The position numbers and the translations under genes are program-made. From JANNFX01 sp031380225 (GTDB lineage Bacteria; Pseudomonadota; Alphaproteobacteria; Rhizobiales; Hyphomicrobiaceae), in contig JANNFX010000254.1 of the NCBI GenBank assembly GCA_031380225.1, positions 1-6,938 on the forward strand: a DNA stretch of 6,938 nt. The letters run 5' to 3'. The notes under the pieces are model-generated. The model was not told the origin of the DNA. It made no database searches and saw nothing but the letters and a program-made list of their open reading frames with translations. This document shows, piece by piece, positions 6,562 to 6,938 of the stretch (positions are counted from its first letter, which is position 1; every line of letters begins with the position of its first letter).

Positions 6562-6611
6562 AGTTCAATTCCCGTATCTAAAACCCAATTTAAGGCGGCC
6601 AGTTTGAGACC

Positions 6612-6938
6612 CTATTTTCCGGTATCGACCACCGAGATCAACACCTTGACGACGGGCTTCTTGCCCCAGGCATTGGCAATTTCACTGCGGATCGCCTTTT
6701 TGACAGCCTCTTCTAGCACCGCAGTGTCCTTCCGGCGCGGCGGGGCTATGCTTTTGAGGGTGCCATCGAGGGCGTTCTGGGTCAGCTCGTCCATGCTGCG
6801 GCCTTCGGCGTTCTCGTAAGGAACGCCATCGAGCATGATGTGCGGCTCAGCAACAACGTCGCCCTTTTTGTTCAAAACCAGGCCGATGATGACCATGCCC
6901 GATGATGCCAGCTTGCGGCGATCACTAACTGGACCCTC
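6612..6938 (-). CDS. rnj: Ribonuclease J, C-terminal domain (partial, 5' end off the right edge)
   Basis: The frame is open from the right edge to the TAG at 6612-6614, giving 108 residues. The ATG at 6894-6896 is internal: 14 further in-frame codons without a stop precede it and fit the family (EGPVSDRRKLASSG). The fragment matches the small C-terminal alpha/beta domain of RNase J, with a GLVLNKKGDVV beta hairpin, a SIAPPRRKD turn followed by a helix, and the closing WGKKPVVKVLISVVD. The metallo-beta-lactamase and beta-CASP catalytic domains lie outside the window, so activity cannot be judged. RNase J is a 5'-3' exonuclease and endonuclease for mRNA decay and rRNA maturation; the C-terminal domain is associated with oligomerisation. 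It is the most upstream gene of the leftward block seen here. Confidence 0.87.
   Translation of the reverse strand, partial: EGPVSDRRKLASSGMVIIGLVLNKKGDVVAEPHIMLDGVPYENAEGRSMDELTQNALDGTLKSIAPPRRKDTAVLEEAVKKAIRSEIANAWGKKPVVKVLISVVDTGK

Noticed and set aside
6562..6611. Possible promoter (TAGATA) between RNase J and the epimerase
   Set aside because: No acceptable -35 element lies at the right distance. The gap is AT-rich, which makes a chance match likely.

Overview
The window looks like a chromosomal segment of an alphaproteobacterium. The evidence is moderately GC-rich coding sequence, a short prolyl-tRNA synthetase without the large editing insertion, a DUF1467-type membrane protein next to methylmalonyl-CoA epimerase and an RNase J tail, and a single LolC/E-type permease paired with LolD. 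I cannot name a genus from sequence alone.

Layout. Positions 1-1751 (+ strand) hold the 3' part of a hybrid sensor histidine kinase: HATPase, receiver, receiver, HPt. Its N-terminus and phosphorylated-histidine (DHp) domain lie off the left edge. It converges on a leftward block that fills the rest of the window on the - strand. In transcription order, from the right edge, this block is: the RNase J C-terminus (partial), methylmalonyl-CoA epimerase, a two-TM DUF1467 protein, prolyl-tRNA synthetase (proS), a LolC/E permease, the LolD ATPase and a GreA/GreB-family factor. Junctions from RNase J to lolC are short (50, 46, 47 and 48 nt), lolC and lolD overlap by 8 nt, and an 89-nt gap with a small hairpin precedes the Gre-family gene. 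This looks like one housekeeping transcription unit, perhaps with a separate leader for the last gene. A strong hairpin sits in the 70-nt gap between the convergent genes.

Functionally, the block mixes RNA turnover (RNase J), propionyl-CoA catabolism (epimerase), translation (ProRS), lipoprotein export from the inner membrane (LolCD) and transcription elongation (Gre family). The kinase is an unrelated signalling gene on the other strand. No RNA genes, mobile elements, CRISPR arrays or recombination sites were seen. No intergenic stretch exceeds 100 nt. I found no convincing new biological system. The points most worth checking are the Gre-like protein without the usual acidic tip pair, the convergent hairpin, and the conserved but uncharacterised DUF1467 protein.
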